A DNA stretch of 64,000 nt, taken from positions 133,734 through 197,733 of the forward strand of contig NZ_VKDB01000005.1 of assembly GCF_007280555.1 (NCBI RefSeq), read 5' to 3'. The number at the start of each line of letters is the position of its first letter. Within the stretch, counting starts at the first letter, position 1. The DNA comes from Deinococcus detaillensis (GTDB lineage Bacteria > Deinococcota > Deinococci > Deinococcales > Deinococcaceae). Below are positions 63,566-64,000 of this stretch, one piece after another. Below the pieces are notes generated by a model, which was given only the letters and a program-made list of their open reading frames with translations, had not been told where the DNA came from and searched no databases. The translations under genes were made by a program, and so were the position numbers.

Positions 63566-63690
63566 AGAGCATTTGTCCGAATAGATGCCTGAGCAAAAAG
63601 TACGCTCAACCATCCATCCTCCCAAATGCTCTCTCTATTCCACTCCCGTTGGTCGGTCAAAGGAGAGCTTCTTTTACGACAAATGCTCCA
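63566..63690. repeat. Interspersed short repeat (copy 2)
   Basis: The left end TAGAGCATTTGTC (63566-63578) is identical to copy 1 at 4835, and the right end (63678-63690) differs from the perfect inverted repeat by one base. The shared border CTTTTACGAC precedes the right end. The 125-base copy is shorter than copy 1 (167), so the interiors differ by insertion or deletion. Nothing is coded inside. Confidence 0.8.
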
Positions 63691-63781
63691 AAACTGTTAA
63701 AAGTGAAGTCTCACCTCTTGGTTCACATCTTGAGAGACATCCACCATCTCTTCTAAGCTCGACTTTGGCCATTGGATACTG

Positions 63782-64000
63782 TCAGGCGGCGTAGCAAAGT
63801 GCGTCTGCGAGGCGCTCAATAAAGTCCAGTGGGACTTGAATCATTTCACGTCCTGGCGCAGACATGCGAAAAGTCGGTACCTTCCATAACGCTCGCCGAG
63901 GTTCGGCGAGCGCATCGACAAAAGTTGGCAGGGTCTTGTCGTACCAGGCGGCACGACGAACCCAGACGTCCTGGCCCTGCCAGCGCTCATGGGCCATCAG
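63782..64000 (-). CDS. C-terminal part of a transposase-like protein (partial)
   Basis: The frame is open to the right edge and ends at TGA 63782-63784; at least 72 residues are visible. The sequence KVPTFRMSAPGREMIQVPLD followed by FIERLADALCYAA resembles the C-terminal end of DDE transposases found in Deinococcus insertion sequences. The N-terminal part lies outside the window. It may be an intact insertion sequence or a remnant. The adjacent stretch 63691-63781 should then hold the end of the element, but I cannot identify its inverted repeat. Confidence 0.5.
   Translation of the reverse strand: MMAHERWQGQDVWVRRAAWYDKTLPTFVDALAEPRRALWKVPTFRMSAPGREMIQVPLDFIERLADALCYAA

Overview
The window is 64 kb of a GC-rich bacterial chromosome that I place in the genus Deinococcus. 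The evidence is an almost textbook DdrO repressor (the radiation/desiccation-response regulator), a very long SLH-domain S-layer/outer-membrane protein of the SlpA type, carboxypeptidase Taq, and the frequent leaderless gene starts known from Deinococcus (a TAnnnT -10 hexamer only 6-7 bases before ATG or GTG). It is mostly ordinary chromosome with no prophage, CRISPR array, integron or rRNA/tRNA gene. The accessory signals are two copies of a short interspersed repeat, a palindrome between two efflux genes, and a transposase-like fragment at the right edge.

Layout. 1-8 kb: end of ruvA, an LtrA-type membrane protein, two oxidoreductases, a TetR regulator divergent from a pair of SMR efflux genes, a first interspersed repeat, an EamA transporter, purU and an M29 aminopeptidase. 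8-13 kb: a ROK regulator translationally coupled to a sugar-binding protein, then two sugar permeases behind a hairpin and an intergenic terminator. The ATPase is not here. 13-31 kb: single housekeeping and envelope genes, including purB, a BON-BON-LysM protein, meaB, a frameshifted DUF456 gene, lgt, queG and an aquaporin-type channel. 31-38 kb: a saccharopine-dehydrogenase-like enzyme, mobA, a phosphoesterase, a multicluster ferredoxin, and a compact operon of a coiled-coil membrane protein, a 56-residue membrane protein, an orphan TAXI-type binding protein and a cysteine-rich exported protein; then msrA. 38-47 kb: an MFS transporter, a 5'-nucleotidase lipoprotein, a DUF937 protein, a 32-residue small gene and the bifunctional rel stringent-response gene. 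47-54 kb: rplM-rpsI, several small uncharacterised genes, glgB with a lysine/proline-rich tail, hisB-hisH and a PIG-L deacetylase. 54-64 kb: ddrO with its operator, small secreted and cytoplasmic genes, carboxypeptidase Taq, folC, ppaC, slpA, the second repeat and the transposase-like fragment.

Themes. Stress physiology recurs (ddrO, msrA, rel, the LysM/BON protein, efflux). At least twenty genes have a -10 box immediately before the start codon, which fixed several starts and exposed small genes below the usual annotation cutoff (16136-16312, 36832-37002, 42649-42747, 48873-49016). The best candidate for an undescribed system is the operon at 35110-37775. All functional statements rest on recognised motifs and family knowledge; no database search was run.
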